From Ilex aquifolium (lineage: Eukaryota > Streptophyta > Magnoliopsida > Aquifoliales > Aquifoliaceae): a stretch of DNA of 64,000 bases. Positions 25,101 to 34,880 of this stretch are shown in pieces. Numbering within the stretch: position 1 is the stretch's first letter; every line of letters begins with the position of its first letter. The DNA lies in assembly GCA_951799425.1 (NCBI GenBank), contig OX637399.1, positions 16,236,501 to 16,300,500 on the forward strand, given 5' to 3'. The notes under the pieces are model-generated. The model worked only from the letters and a program-made list of their open reading frames with translations, had not been told where the DNA came from and did no database searches. Position numbers and translations under genes: made by a program.

Positions 25101-28100
25101 AATGTGTGTCGAATAGAGAAGAAATAAGCACAAACACGAGGCAAATAATTTTTACATAAAAACCCTCTCGGAAAAAATCATGGGGCTCTAGTCCACCTAG
25201 CCTAATCTAATATACTTCTTTTTTTTTAATAATCTAATATACTCAAAGTTAGATTACAAGTTCAAAGTCTTATACTTTAACCAATTCTATGATTAGATGT
25301 TTTCTCCCTTGAATATTCACTCTGAATTCCACTATGAGGTCTTTAATAATAGCTTCACTAGGCGATAAACCGAGCTCCAGTCCTTGGAATCCTTCTTGAT
25401 CTTATTGGAATCTTCCTAAGATCTTCTCACCACTATGGGTTTAGTGGGTTTCTACTAAATCTATTTATTCTTCAAGTTTTAAGGTGTAGAATAAGATTGA
25501 TCTTTGTAGACTTATGACCTTTGGATGCCTAGGGATGTTAGAGTTTGTTCTTGGCTCTCTAGTTGATAGATGAGATTATTTTATGATTATAGAGGCTTAC
25601 CCTAATGAGATAATACCAACCCTTATATATAGGCCTCGTAAATAAAGTTTAACAGGCACAAGAAAACTTAGATTCATGAGAGACCGCTGGAGCTATTGGC
25701 CAAAGGTCATCGAGCAGTGGTCACTAGAATGTCAAGATGAACAAAATGGGACCTCTGATACCGACAGCGCTCGAGCCATCAGGCGGCTCGAGTAGTCAGT
25801 CGACGGTGGCCACTAAGTCTTCGATTGTGACTTTGTAGCTTGGACTTCATTTTCCTTCTTTGCTTTTGTCTTCTACTTCATATCATCCTGACTATGGATT
25901 TAGTTGAGATTTATATGTGACCTCACGGAATTAGCCTATTACAATGATCAATTTCCTAACAAATTGCAATATTTGAATAGTTTGTAAGCAAATTATGAAT
26001 TTTCAATGCATGAATAATATTATTTAACTATTATGGCGCTTTCCATTAGTCTAATAAATTTTCTTAGAGCTAAAAGGAATTATATATGTGTGTGTGTGTT
26101 TGTGTGTAAGAGAGTGTGTGTATGTATGTTATCCTTGCCACTGTTTGCTCATTGTACAAAAGCTTTTTTGCCCGGCCATTCTAATTAATTCTTAAAATGT
26201 TTAGTAATTTTTGTATGAACTTACACATTAGCTACTAATCACAAATTTGTTTTAATTTTTCACTCTATATGATTTAGCAGTTAGAGTATGTATATTATGG
26301 GTAGTTTAGACATTTACTTTATTTTGTTGTCCTACTATATAAGTGTCTACATTGTGTATTCTAGGTCAAGTTGTATTACAGACTTGTTTAATAATAATAA
26401 TATTTTCTTCTTCTCCTTTCGCTCTTCTTTATTTGACCAAAGTTTACATGGTATCAGGACATGGTTTCGATCGAAAATATATTGTAGCACCACGGTAAAT
26501 TTAGTTGGAGAAAGAATATGTTCTTGGCTTAGGGCTAACATCATCTATGGCGATTTTTTTTGCTATTTTCTTTGACCTCGTTACTTCAAATCAAGCATAA
26601 GTAGTGCGACTAAAGGTTCTTGATGCTGAGTTGTGTGATTTGAGAGCTAGTGATCGATGGGTTGCTGACTTTTTTAGATTCTAAGGGCTGTGAACAGTGT
26701 CCAAATTACTGTTCATGCGATGTGAACAGTACCGGAATTACTGTTCATGTTGTGAACAGGACCAAATTTCGATATTTAGTGCCATTTTTGCTGTATTGTT
26801 GTGTAAGAAATCTCAATTTGTTATGGGTATTTGATTTGTAAAGCTGTTGAGTCGATTTGTGACGAACTTTAGATTGTTTGGTGTTGGCTGCTTCTTTTGG
26901 TTCTAGTTTCTGCTCTTGGCTTCGCTGGTATTTTCTTTGACTCTTGTTTTGCGTTTGAGAACAAAACTGAGTTTGCACCTATTTGGACTATTGGGCTTCG
27001 GCTATTTGATTTGGACTTTGAGCTTTGCACCTATTTTGGTTGCTTGATTTGAGCTATTTGATTTGGGCTTTTTGATCCTTTGGTTAACATAATAACTAGT
27101 GAAAATTATAATTCTCTTCAGACTATTAGTAAGAGTCACTGAAAGGCACAATGTCCTAAATTGATAAACATAAATGCTAAGGGATATTAAATCAGCAATT
27201 TAAGCCCAAAAATTATCATACAGTAGTAGCTGCATCACCAATGGATGAGTCACTCCCATCAGCTCCCAGCATGACTATGATAGTTGATCAGTTGCAGAAG
27301 CTTCTTTCCCTTCATCAACCAGGTGCCCTATCAGTTTCTCTCTCAGCAGGTTCTTTCACTTCGGGTCCTTCAAGTATATCGGAACTGTCTTGGTTTTTGA
27401 CTCAAGAGCCACCCATCACATGACTAGTAATTCTTCCTTATTTGCTTCTATTGATTCCCCTCCCTCTATATCTATTGTTGCAGCCAATGTCACCCAAATG
27501 TCTTTGGCTGGTATTGGAACAGTTGTGTCCTCTTAGTTTACACTTCCTGATATCTACTATATTCCTCAGCTTACTTTAAATTTAATCTCAGTTGTTTGAT
27601 TCGGGCCTTTTAGTTCACTTTTCCTCTACTGGTTGTGTTGTGCAGGATCCACGATCCAATAAGCTGATTGGGACAGACCATAGAAATGGAGGATTGTGTG
27701 TGTTGGACGAGCTTCATGTTCCCGAAGTTAATGCATCTATTGTTGATTTATCTTCTTTTCAATTGAGTCAACAATTGTCTAGTTTTTATTTATGGTATTC
27801 TCGTATGCATCATATTTTTCATTCTCGTTTGAAATTTTTAGCTTCTACTGGTAGTTTAGGTAGTTTAGAGTGTCATGATATTTCAGATTGTACTGGATGT
27901 AAGTTAGCTAAATTTATTGCATTGCCTTTCAATAAAAGTAATTCTAGTTCTTCTGCACTTTTTAATTTAATATATTCTGATATTTGGGGACCAGCTCCTA
28001 TTGCTACTAAAGGGAGGTTTAGATATTATATCTCTTTTATTGATGATCATACCAGATACTGTTAGATCTATATGATGAAACATAGGTCTGAATTCTTTTC

Positions 28101-31100
28101 TGTCTTAACTGTTTTTCGTGCTATGGTGCTTACCCAATATTCTTCTATTATCACATGTTTTTTATGTGTCTAAAATAGAGAATATTCCTTTAGTTCTTTT
28201 CGTGATTTGTTGAAATCTGATGGTACTATTTATCAATCGTCTTGTACTGACACACCTGAGCAGAATGTAGTAGCTAAGCGGAAACATCGTCACATTTTTG
28301 AGACTACTCGTTCTCTGTTATTGTCAGCTAGTGTTCCTAGCTTTTTTTGGGGTGAAGCAGTCCTTTATAACAGTTCACTTGATAAATTGCATTCCCACAA
28401 TCCTCAATTCTAGTGTCTCACTATTTGAAAAATTATATGATAAGACATCTGATTATTTCTTTTTCCATGTGTTTGGATGTACTTATTTTGTTTTAATACC
28501 TAGTGTTAATCGTACCAAACTCTCTACTCGCTCAGCCTTGTGTGTTTTTCTTGGATACGGTGAGGGACAAAAAGGATATCGTTGTTATGATCCTAGTACA
28601 CAAAAACTCTACGTTTCTCGTCATGTTGTCTTTACGAAGCATATTCTTTTTTTCTCTATTCTATCTGGTTCTTTATCTCTGCATAAATCTGATCTCATCT
28701 ATATGAATCAATTTCCATCTGATGTTTCCCCTGATACATATGTTAGTGATATGACTGTGTCTGATCTGCTCTCCTCGTCCTCTTCTTCTTCTTCTTCTTT
28801 TCTTGATTTGTCTGTTACTTGCCCCCCAATTGTGTATACTTATGTTCGCAGGACTCTTACTCTCTCCTCCACAGATGTTGTACCTTCATCCGTATCTCCT
28901 GTTCCCCAATCAAATTCTAGGACCATGGATCACACTCCTCGCTACCCTCAACGCACCTAGAAGTGTCCTGATAGGTTTGGTATTTCCAACTCTTGTTACT
29001 CTTCTGATTTTTGTTCTTTCCTTACTTCTATACACTCTCTGTCTGAACCAACCTCCTATAAGGAGGTCATACTTGATCCTCTTTGGCAACAGGCTATGGA
29101 TGAAGAGTTTTCCGCTTTACATAAGACACAAGCTTAGGAGTTGGTGTTTTTACCTCCGAGTAAACGCACAATTGGTTGTGAGTGGGTTTACAAAATCAAA
29201 ACCCAATCTAATGGTTCTGTAGAAAGATATAAGACTAGATTAGTGGCCAAGGAATTTGCACAAGAGTATGGGCTTGACTACGATGAGACTTTTGCTTCAG
29301 TTGCTAAGATCACGATTCGCACAGTAATTGTTGTGGCAGCTATTCGTCAGTGGAGTTTCTCTCAGATGGATGTGAAAAACGCTTTTCTTTGTGGTGATTT
29401 ATCTGAAGAGGTTTATATGACTCATTCTCCTGATTTGTCTCATAGTCCTAGTCATATGTGCAGACTTTACAAGGTTTTATATGGTCTTAAACAGCCCCAA
29501 GGGCATGGTTTGCAAAAAACATTTCAGTTATATGTGATTTAAGCTTTTGTGTTAGTGATCATGATTCTGCTCTCTTCCTTCAATCCACTTCTTTCGGGTT
29601 CATTCTTCTGTTACTCTATGTGGATGATATGATTATTACAGGTGATGACAATACTAGAATTCAACAGTTGAAAACTCAGTTACAGGATTATTTTGAGATG
29701 AAAGATTTGGGTCCACTTCGATATTTCTTAGGGATTGAGGTTGCTTCCTCTCCCAAAGGTTATCTTCTTTCTCAATTAAAGTATGCCTCATATGTTATTC
29801 AGCGAGCTTGCTTATCGGATAATCGAACGGTTGACACTCCCTTAGAGCTCAACGTTCGTTATACTTCCTCTGATGGTTCTCTACTGCCTAATCCTACCTT
29901 ATATCGTACTATTGTTGGGAGTCTAGTATATCTTACTGTTACTCGTCCAGATATTGTTTATTCGGTTCATGTGGTTAGTCAGTTTGTTACTGCTCCTACC
30001 ACACTTCACTGGTCCGCTATTCTTCGAATTCTTCAGTATTTGCGGGGTACGTTGCATTGGACTGGTGACTGTATGGATCGCAAATCCACTACTGGTTTCT
30101 GTCTCTTTTTTGGTGATTCTCTTATTTTGTGGAAAAATAAGAAACAAACTATTGTGGCTCGATCCTCTGCTGAAGCTGAGTATCATGATATGACCACCAC
30201 AGCAGAGATAGTTTGGTTGCGTTGACTACTTGCTGATCTTGGCATTTCCTTGTCTACTCATTCTCCTATGTATTGTGATAACACTAGTGCTATTCAAATT
30301 GCCCACAACTCGATGTTTTATGAGTGCACAAAACATATTAAGATTGATTGTCACTTTATACATCACCATCTTCAGCTGGGCACGATATCTCTCCCCTTCC
30401 TTCCTTCTACTATACAGTTGGCAGATTTCTTTACGAAATCTCATACCATCGCGCACTTCCGTTTCCTTTTTAGTAAACTCTTGATGTTTGATGCTACCAC
30501 ATCATGAGTTTGAGGGAGGATATTAGAGTAGTTATATTATGGATATAAGGGCCTACATTATGTATTTTAGGTCAGTTGTATTATAGAATTATTTAGCAAT
30601 AATAATTTTTTTTTTCTTCTCCTTTCGCTCTTTTTTATTTGACCAAAGTTTACACTAGCATCTGCTCTCAATGCGTATGCAAGTGGCAGAATGTGTTATT
30701 GTAACGCCCTAACCCAATTCATACCATTCAAAATGCTTAGTAACCTCAATAATGCAAATTCAATTCCCGAATTATTCTGAAAATAAGAAATATTACCACT
30801 TCCAAAAATTACAAGGACATGAATATTACAATCACATGCTTTCGATCATTATTCCATAAACAAATCCATGCATCAATTCTCTCTCGGACCACCAAAATAA
30901 TCTGTCTTCATTTAGTCCTATTTGTCAACCTACTTTCGGGATGATTTTGATAACTACGAAAAATATATCAACTAAGTAGGTGAACAACAATATGGCCAAT
31001 TGTATTCTAAAATCAATAGTGTCCAAAAAATAAACTGTGGATACATATATCTAAAAGGTTATTTGTCGAGCATTTGAAACATTGTTCTACACCAGATCGT

Positions 31101-33600
31101 AACAATCCTAAGACATCAAAATGTTAACATCATATCACAATATCAGGGTTCAAAGTATCGGCCAAGTCTGATACGACTCAGACTCGGCCATGACAAATCC
31201 GATAACGATACACGTTACACAATTATCACGAGTCTAACCTGAATCGGTGTTGACTCGGAATGGCTCAGCCATATCGGTACAACTCAGAGTCAACTCGGTC
31301 TAACTTGGCCAAGTCAGTCGATATCGGACTGTTATGGTGAGATCCTTCAACCCATAGATCCAGAAACACGCTTTGAAAATCTTTAATTCTTCAACCCTAG
31401 ATTCATAAGGCGTACCAATCAAAACTTATTTTTCTTCTCATAAGCGATGATGTAACACATAGCAAAGGACGAGAGCCATCAATGACCTATCACAGCTGTC
31501 TCAGGTTTTCGATCTCTCTAGTTTTCCTTCTTGCCCATCTCTTAGGCTCCCTCCCCCCTCTATCTCTCTCTCACAAATGAAGTGTCTGTCAAACGCACTC
31601 TTTGCCAGTGCATAAAAAATTTCACACTTTTCATTTTTTATATTTGTGGGAAAGTTTATTTTTGGATTACTTTTGGGGGTAAAAATATTGTACCAATCTA
31701 ATAGTAGTAGTTTGTTTTGCATTATTTAATTGGGTACATTTGTATTTGGATAAACTTTACATTTTTTTACATTCTAATAAGTTTTTTTGGGGTTATTTAA
31801 TTGGATACATTTGCATTTAGATAAACTTTACACCCTTATATTTCATTTTCACTATGTTTAACGTGTTAGATGATGTATTTTGAGCATATGACACATGAAT
31901 ATTATTGTTTATATATATTTTTTTTAAATTAAATTTATTTAAAATTTTTTTGGGCCTTCTATCTATTAAAAAATCAGATCACATAGTACCATTTGATTTT
32001 AATCGTAAAGATTTTACCATATTGTAAATCAACTCTATTAGATGATGTTGTCATCAATTTAATCTTAATCAGAGTTCATTCGTTGATTTTGATGACAAAC
32101 TTCACGGATTTATCCTCCCTTTCTCCTCCCCTTTTCTCTCTCCTCTTTCTTCCTTTCTCTTTCCTTTCCTTCCTTCTCCTTGAAAGCCACAAACTTTTCT
32201 ATAGAATTTGTCTTCCATTTATAGAGCTAAGATGAGGAGGTGTCCCCTTGCATGTATTTGACCCTTCTTTTCCTTGACACGTGTACACACCTTGTTCATT
32301 CTTGTAACACCTATAATGTTAGTAAATGACACCAGGCCTGTTGGCCATGTCTCAAGCCTTACTTCATGCATCACAAGACATGTGTATACATACCCATTTA
32401 TTTACGAGACAATTGCACATTGGCTGCCCAACCATGGACGTGTCCACTTTAGTTCTTCTACTCATCAATATATCCATACACTTGGTGACTAATCAAACGA
32501 AACACCCTCAAATTCCATCGCGACTCATGGTAAAATTCATATCTCCATTTCCTTGTGTTACTGTTATTCACATTTCACAGTATGAATGCCATCAAGTTGG
32601 TTGAATATTTGACCTTTCGATTTTTCATGATAAAAGAAAAAAGCATCCGTCACTAATGTGGAAAGAGGACAGATTTATATCAACAAAATAATAATTGGGG
32701 CTCCAGTGTCTATTTTGTATAGCTTTTGTGAAATATCTGTTTGTTTTTTGACAGGGTGCATTTGGGAAAAATGCGCTGATTGCATCTGGTTTGGCAACAT
32801 ACACATTGCTGGGCTTGGGAGTGGTATGCCTTGTCTTCGCTTGATCTTTTACAGAGCTAACTACGTCGCTATATATCCATCAATTTTATTTATGTAATTA
32901 ATGATGTTGCTAATATATGATGACCTGAAAATGCCAATTCTTATGCTTGTTATATTAAGTGAAGAGATCATAGAGATGCACTTAACAGATGCTGCTTGTT
33001 CTAATGAGTATATATTTTGTTGGAACTTGTTTTATTTACTAAAATGTTAAATATACTTACAATGCTCCTATTTTTCAGTTTACAGTCTTTAATGCTGTTA
33101 TTTCATGAGCACCTTTGCTTTAAGTAGGATTAATTGCTTTTGTATCTGGTTCTTGATTCACTCTAAGCAAAGATATTTTAAACAGTTATGCTATTACAAC
33201 TATACTTTGATTGGTCTACAATGGGTATTACTGAAGTTCCTTGCCTGTTTTTCTGTCAGCTTGGTGGACCTTTGTCACTTCCTTGGGGATTGTATGTGCT
33301 GATATGTCAGGTACGTGAACAATTGAGGATAACAACTTGAAAAGTTAGGAACATAAAAATACACTTTTGGTATTTGCTTCGGGATAAAAGGAACAACTGT
33401 TGCTGTATAAGCCTAATTTCATTCAAATATGGCCTTTACAGAGGACTCCAGAGAAACCTTGCTTGAATGATGTGACAGAAGTTGGAACTTGGAGAAGAAC
33501 AGTTCTTTTAGTGGCTATTTTTCTTGTTGTCTTGACCCTCCTCCCTGTATGGGATGAACTTGCTGAGGAGCTGGGTATAGGTCTTGTAACCACATTTTGA
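7160..33600 (+). CDS. EGY2: EGY-family chloroplast site-2-protease-like metalloprotease, C-terminal exons
   Basis: Six exons with GT-AG borders join into one open frame of 203 residues ending in TGA: 7160-7371, 8279-8329, 8413-8482, 32755-32823, 33260-33310 and 33442-33600 (intron phases 2,2,0,0,0). The product matches the C-terminal half of plant EGY proteins, multi-pass thylakoid/plastid relatives of site-2 intramembrane proteases. A LAGPFAS membrane segment is followed by [19 protein letters not shown], then [13 protein letters not shown], whose NxxPxxxxDG motif carries the second zinc-binding Asp. Two more hydrophobic segments follow, then the tail [14 protein letters not shown]. The HExxH exon, transit peptide and start codon are not in the window. 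The base before exon one is an acceptor AG whose upstream frame holds a stop, supporting that border. The 24-kb intron is unusual, but splice sites and frame look intact. The EGY2 symbol rests on memory of its C-terminus; EGY1 is the alternative. Confidence 0.88.
10229..10724. mobile_element. MITE-like repeat with 16-bp inverted ends
   Basis: The left end TAGGAAGCACGGATAC and the right end GTATCTGTGCTTCCTA are inverted repeats matching 15 of 16. The interior is AT-rich and non-coding, with GTGTCGGACACGTATCCGACAC palindromic text just inside the right end. Target duplications are not clear. A related right-end fragment lies at 12842-12952. Confidence 0.6.
10850..12127 (-). repeat. SIRE-like Copia LTR, minus strand (left border uncertain)
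   Basis: On the minus strand, at 12160-12040, a GCCAATGGGGGAAATTG tract passes into text closely similar to the LTR start at 63320: AACTAATTTCATGAAGTC here versus GGCTAATTTCATGGAGTC there, then CCATGGTCAT in both. So 12127 is the likely start of a 3' LTR running left, ending somewhere near 10850. The sequence 12128-13260 to its right would be decayed internal region; no readable frame was found in it. Confidence 0.5.
12842..12952. repeat. Fragment related to the 10229-10724 repeat
   Basis: The end GTACCCGTGCTTTCTAAG resembles the end of the 10-kb repeat (GTATCTGTGCTTCCTAG). The interior has repeated GTATCG/GTACCC text in the same style. The other end is missing. Confidence 0.4.
13713..13877 (-). 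repeat. 3' LTR of the nested Copia
   Basis: Partner of 18757-18922. It ends ...TAACTCCAACA and is followed by the CTCCCCTTCAAGC pyrimidine-rich tract (a purine tract on the element's strand). The outer border is approximate. Confidence 0.75.
14240..15531 (-). pseudogene. Copia reverse transcriptase and RNase H remnant
   Basis: Minus-strand blocks in several frames: [16 protein letters not shown] (RT start, near 15380), [14 protein letters not shown] near 15230, a YxDD-type block near 14840 (read as [15 protein letters not shown] in the neighbouring frame), [19 protein letters not shown] near 14510, then [16 protein letters not shown] of the RNase H region near 14350. Several frame changes and stops make it non-functional. 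Confidence 0.8.
15524..16645 (-). pseudogene. Copia integrase remnant
   Basis: The zinc-binding part is around 16600-16460 ([13 protein letters not shown]...CVICSLSKH). It is followed by HSNIWGPSP near 16390 (core start). A 195-residue open block (16111-15524) contains [35 protein letters not shown] and [20 protein letters not shown], the conserved second half of Copia integrase. The core between the blocks is broken near 16100-16330. Confidence 0.8.
16850..18700 (-). pseudogene. Copia gag with CCHC knuckle, and protease start
   Basis: On the minus strand, about 17320-17274 encodes a [14 protein letters not shown] knuckle. A protease-like stretch ([16 protein letters not shown] in mutated form) follows near 17010. 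Upstream, 17960-17520 contains gag text with stops. The far end (18700-18500) holds an untranslated leader next to the primer-binding site. Confidence 0.65.
18757..18922 (-). repeat. 5' LTR of the nested Copia
   Basis: Direct partner of 13713-13877 with about 10% differences, which implies a fairly old insertion. On the minus strand it starts TGTTGGAGTTATAG. The tRNA-primer site is just inside it. Confidence 0.75.
19431..19732. repeat. AT-rich degenerate tandem repeat
   Basis: Three copies of an approximately 70-bp unit of the form TGATGA(A/G)AT..AAT..TAATTT.G....AAATTAAAGA...ATTAATTTGA (about 19431, 19582 and 19664). It lies between the nested Copia and the MULE right end. Confidence 0.6.
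20013..21552. other. No gene recognised; repeat-like text
   Basis: Non-coding DNA right of the MULE. It holds a CCCACATCGA-containing stretch near 20190 that resembles LTR/TRIM promoters, and a GGATCG/GGTACG-rich region (20890-21260) in the style of the 10229-10724 repeat. Borders cannot be set by eye. Confidence 0.4.
21553..24041 (-). pseudogene. SIRE-like Copia gag remnant
   Basis: On the minus strand from the primer-binding site leftward: gag text at 23765-23505 ([20 protein letters not shown], then [15 protein letters not shown]), the SIRE/Tork-type gag signature. A first knuckle [14 protein letters not shown] lies near 23010, an acidic/serine-rich coiled region at 22810-22300, and a second [14 protein letters not shown] knuckle near 21660, just before where protease would begin. 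No protease, integrase or RT follows; the element is cut off at about 21550. Stops and frameshifts separate the parts. Two spaced CCHC knuckles and a long gag suit the SIRE/Maximus lineage. Confidence 0.75.
24028..24039 (-). promoter_or_regulatory. Primer-binding site of the SIRE-like element
   Basis: The reverse complement reads TAGTATCAGAGC, one base off the initiator-Met-tRNA primer site. It lies two bases inside the LTR that starts at 24042. Confidence 0.75.
24042..24789 (-). repeat. SIRE-like 5' LTR (outer border approximate)
   Basis: It begins TGG right after the primer-binding site and extends to a minus-strand start near 24789. There, GCAATTGGCAAATTCCATTTGGTCA and AACTAAATCCATGGTA resemble the LTR starts at 25961 and 63320. 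About 750 bp. Confidence 0.5.
24790..25961 (-). repeat. Second SIRE-like LTR, minus strand
   Basis: The right end, read on the minus strand, is TGTTAGGAAATTGATCATTG, followed by GGCTAATTCCGTGAGGTCAC and CTCAACTAAATCCATAGTCA, homologous to the LTR at 63320. It contains GCTCGAGCC and GGCTCGAGT cores (25765-25792) like those at 63870. It directly abuts the 24042-24789 LTR, so it is probably a separate solo LTR or a nested insertion. The left border is not certain. Confidence 0.5.
26279..26448 (+). repeat. 5' LTR of the intronic Copia
   Basis: The 170-bp LTR shares TTAGAGTA, TTCTTCTCCTTTCGCTC and TTTGACCAAAGTTTACA with the right LTR. It ends in CA immediately before the primer-binding site. Confidence 0.85.
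26461..27240 (+). other. Leader region where gag is expected but not found
   Basis: This 780-bp stretch between the primer-binding site and the first pol text has no recognisable gag or CCHC knuckle in any plus frame. It holds three repeats of a GTGAACAG(T/G)(A/G)..ACTGTTCATG type (26690-26762) and TTTGG-rich text. Gag has apparently been lost or replaced. Confidence 0.55.
27241..30507 (+). pseudogene. Copia pol remnant (protease, integrase, RT, RNase H)
   Basis: Protease: [10 protein letters not shown] passes in a shifted frame to a [12 protein letters not shown] block (27390-27440); the usual DSGA is altered. Integrase: [36 protein letters not shown] and FIDDHTRY, then a stop at 28063; later [11 protein letters not shown] and [54 protein letters not shown], a frameshift, then [13 protein letters not shown] (YVDD intact, near 29620) and [13 protein letters not shown]. 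RNase [34 protein letters not shown]. At [16 protein letters not shown] about two dozen residues including the DADWAG block are missing, so the first RNase H Asp is lost. Confidence 0.9.
30521..30654 (+). repeat. 3' LTR of the intronic Copia
   Basis: Partner of 26279-26448, with an internal deletion of about 36 bp. It starts right after the purine tract and ends ...TTTACA. Confidence 0.85.
30700..32562 (-). repeat. Probable Gypsy-type solo LTR
   Basis: The left end TGTAACGCCC is the reverse complement of a GGGCGTTACA LTR 3' end, a chromovirus hallmark. GTTAT flanks both ends (30695-30699 and 32563-32567). The right end reads TGTTACT rather than the canonical ...ACA, one base off. The interior is non-coding: a GGTGAACAAC-type LTR stretch near 30980, ACTCGG-rich text (31140-31335), a 45-bp direct duplication (about 31723 and 31794) and a pyrimidine-rich tract (32110-32180). 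No internal domains were seen. Confidence 0.5.
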
Positions 33601-33652
33601 CTACTAATGTACATAGCAAAGCAAATTTTGTCTTTAATTCAAAAGAGAAGAA

Positions 33653-33658
33653 AATAAA
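33653..33658 (+). terminator. Candidate EGY polyadenylation signal
   Basis: AATAAA lies 53 bases after the EGY stop codon, within a short AT-rich 3' region. Plant signals are loose, so the true site could differ. Confidence 0.45.
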
Positions 33659-33927
33659 GGAATGGATTTAAGTTGGTCATCTGATTAGCGTATTATTCCT
33701 ATGTTCCCTCTGACGCTAAGTGCACATAGAGTTATATTGTGTTGCTATATAATATATCTACTTCTGGGTGTGCAATCTCCTGTTGGCGGAATTTTTCAAT
33801 TTTTTATGACATCAAAAGTCTTGCGTTATGTCTTTTATTTTAGTTCAGGGGTATTTTGTACTTTGTGTAACTCCTTTTGTTAATGCTTAATTTATGGGAT
33901 AGACGTGTTGTCAAAAACCACCCTCAC

Positions 33928-33930
<3 letters not shown>

Positions 33931-34004
<74 letters not shown>
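33931..34004. repeat. (CT)37 microsatellite
   Basis: An uninterrupted 74-bp run of CT dinucleotides 330 bases downstream of the EGY stop. Confidence 0.98.
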
Positions 34005-34009
<5 letters not shown>

Positions 34010-34256
34010 AAGAACTTCACAATTTTTTTGAACACAACACTTACACAACCTCTTAAAAGGGGAAGTGCAAGTGAAGATATTTAAATAACACACACACCCA
34101 AAGCAATCCCGAAGAACTTCACAATTTAAAACCTCAAAAACTCATTGGAATCAGTCAAGCATATGTCACAATAAGCTGAAGTCAGCATCCAACTTGTCTA
34201 AGTCAGCATAGACTTGGCCATATTCTGTTGAAAAAATGGAGTTAAGATTCAGACAA

Positions 34257-34880
34257 TTGGGTACAACTACTATTACATGGGGTCATGTTACAAAACATTG
34301 GGGTAAATTCACAACTTAATGGGATCCATTTAGTGCAAAATGGGGAAGGTTGCAACATAAAAGGGGTGACATTATTGCAAAATTAGGGCATTTTACAATT
34401 CATTGAGTAAGTTACAATAATGGGAGAGATTACTTCAAAATGAGGTGAGCTAATAGTGCACGTTGGGGAAGTTAGAACCAAATGAGTGTAATTTACGAAC
34501 AACTAGGGCAAAATTACAACACAATGTGGGAATCTATTTTCATTTGGTGGACACAGACTCCCATTGTTTTGTAACATAGCCCCATTTGGTGTTAAATATG
34601 CCATGCAGTGTTATAACATGGCCTTGTTAGCTTGTAAATTGACTCTATTTGGCAATAACTTCACCGAATTTTGTTGGAAGCTTATCCCATTTTGTGATAG
34701 CTTCTCCCTTATGGTATTATAAATTGACCACGAGTTGTTGTAACCTGACCTCATTTGATGGTAAATATTATTGCATTGTGTTAACCTTTCCCCATTGTGC
34801 TGTAAATTGAGCACTAGTCTCATTTGGTAGTAACTGGGCCCACCTCAGTATCACTTTTCCTTGTTTCACAATAAATAGAT
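34257..34880. repeat. Inverted array of degenerate ~21-bp units
   Basis: The left arm (about 34257-34535) is a chain of units near 21 bp of the form GGGG(T/A)AAnTTACAACAnAAT, for example the units starting at 34279, 34300, 34321 and 34342. The right arm (about 34558-34880) is a chain of the reverse-complement form CCCCATTTGTGTTGTAAATTGA, for example from 34580 in 21-bp steps to about 34700. Roughly 12 units lie on each side of a 20-bp centre. Units differ strongly, but the G-run/C-run spacing is kept. On the minus strand the right arm reads as a 70-residue open frame of seven-residue repeats. Long inverted arms built of short degenerate repeats recall Foldback-type transposons. Confidence 0.75.

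Larger units (their letters stand above)
26279..30654 (+). mobile_element. Ty1/Copia retrotransposon in the EGY intron
   Basis: Full-length layout on the plus strand: LTR 26279-26448, primer-binding site TGGTATCAGGAC (26449-26460), a leader without a recognisable gag, protease, integrase, RT and RNase H, purine tract TTTGAGGGAGGA (30509-30520), LTR 30521-30654. Flanks TTAGC (26274-26278) and CTAGC (30655-30659) match at 4 of 5, a decayed target duplication. The right LTR lacks about 36 bp present in the left. Stops, frameshifts and a deletion in RNase H make it non-autonomous. Confidence 0.92.
8483..32754 (+). other. Giant transposon-filled intron of the EGY gene
   Basis: This intron of about 24.3 kb runs from the donor after ...GRAMQ (GTATAC) to the acceptor TTTTTTGACAG before GAFGKNAL. 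It is phase 0. It contains the MITE-like repeat, the MULE with nested Copia, SIRE-like pieces, a plus-strand Copia and a probable solo LTR described separately. The stretch 8483-10228 shows no gene or element I recognise. Confidence 0.85.

Noticed and set aside
33911..34093. Minus-strand open frame with an Arg-Glu repeat
   Set aside because: It is only the translation of the (CT)37 microsatellite.
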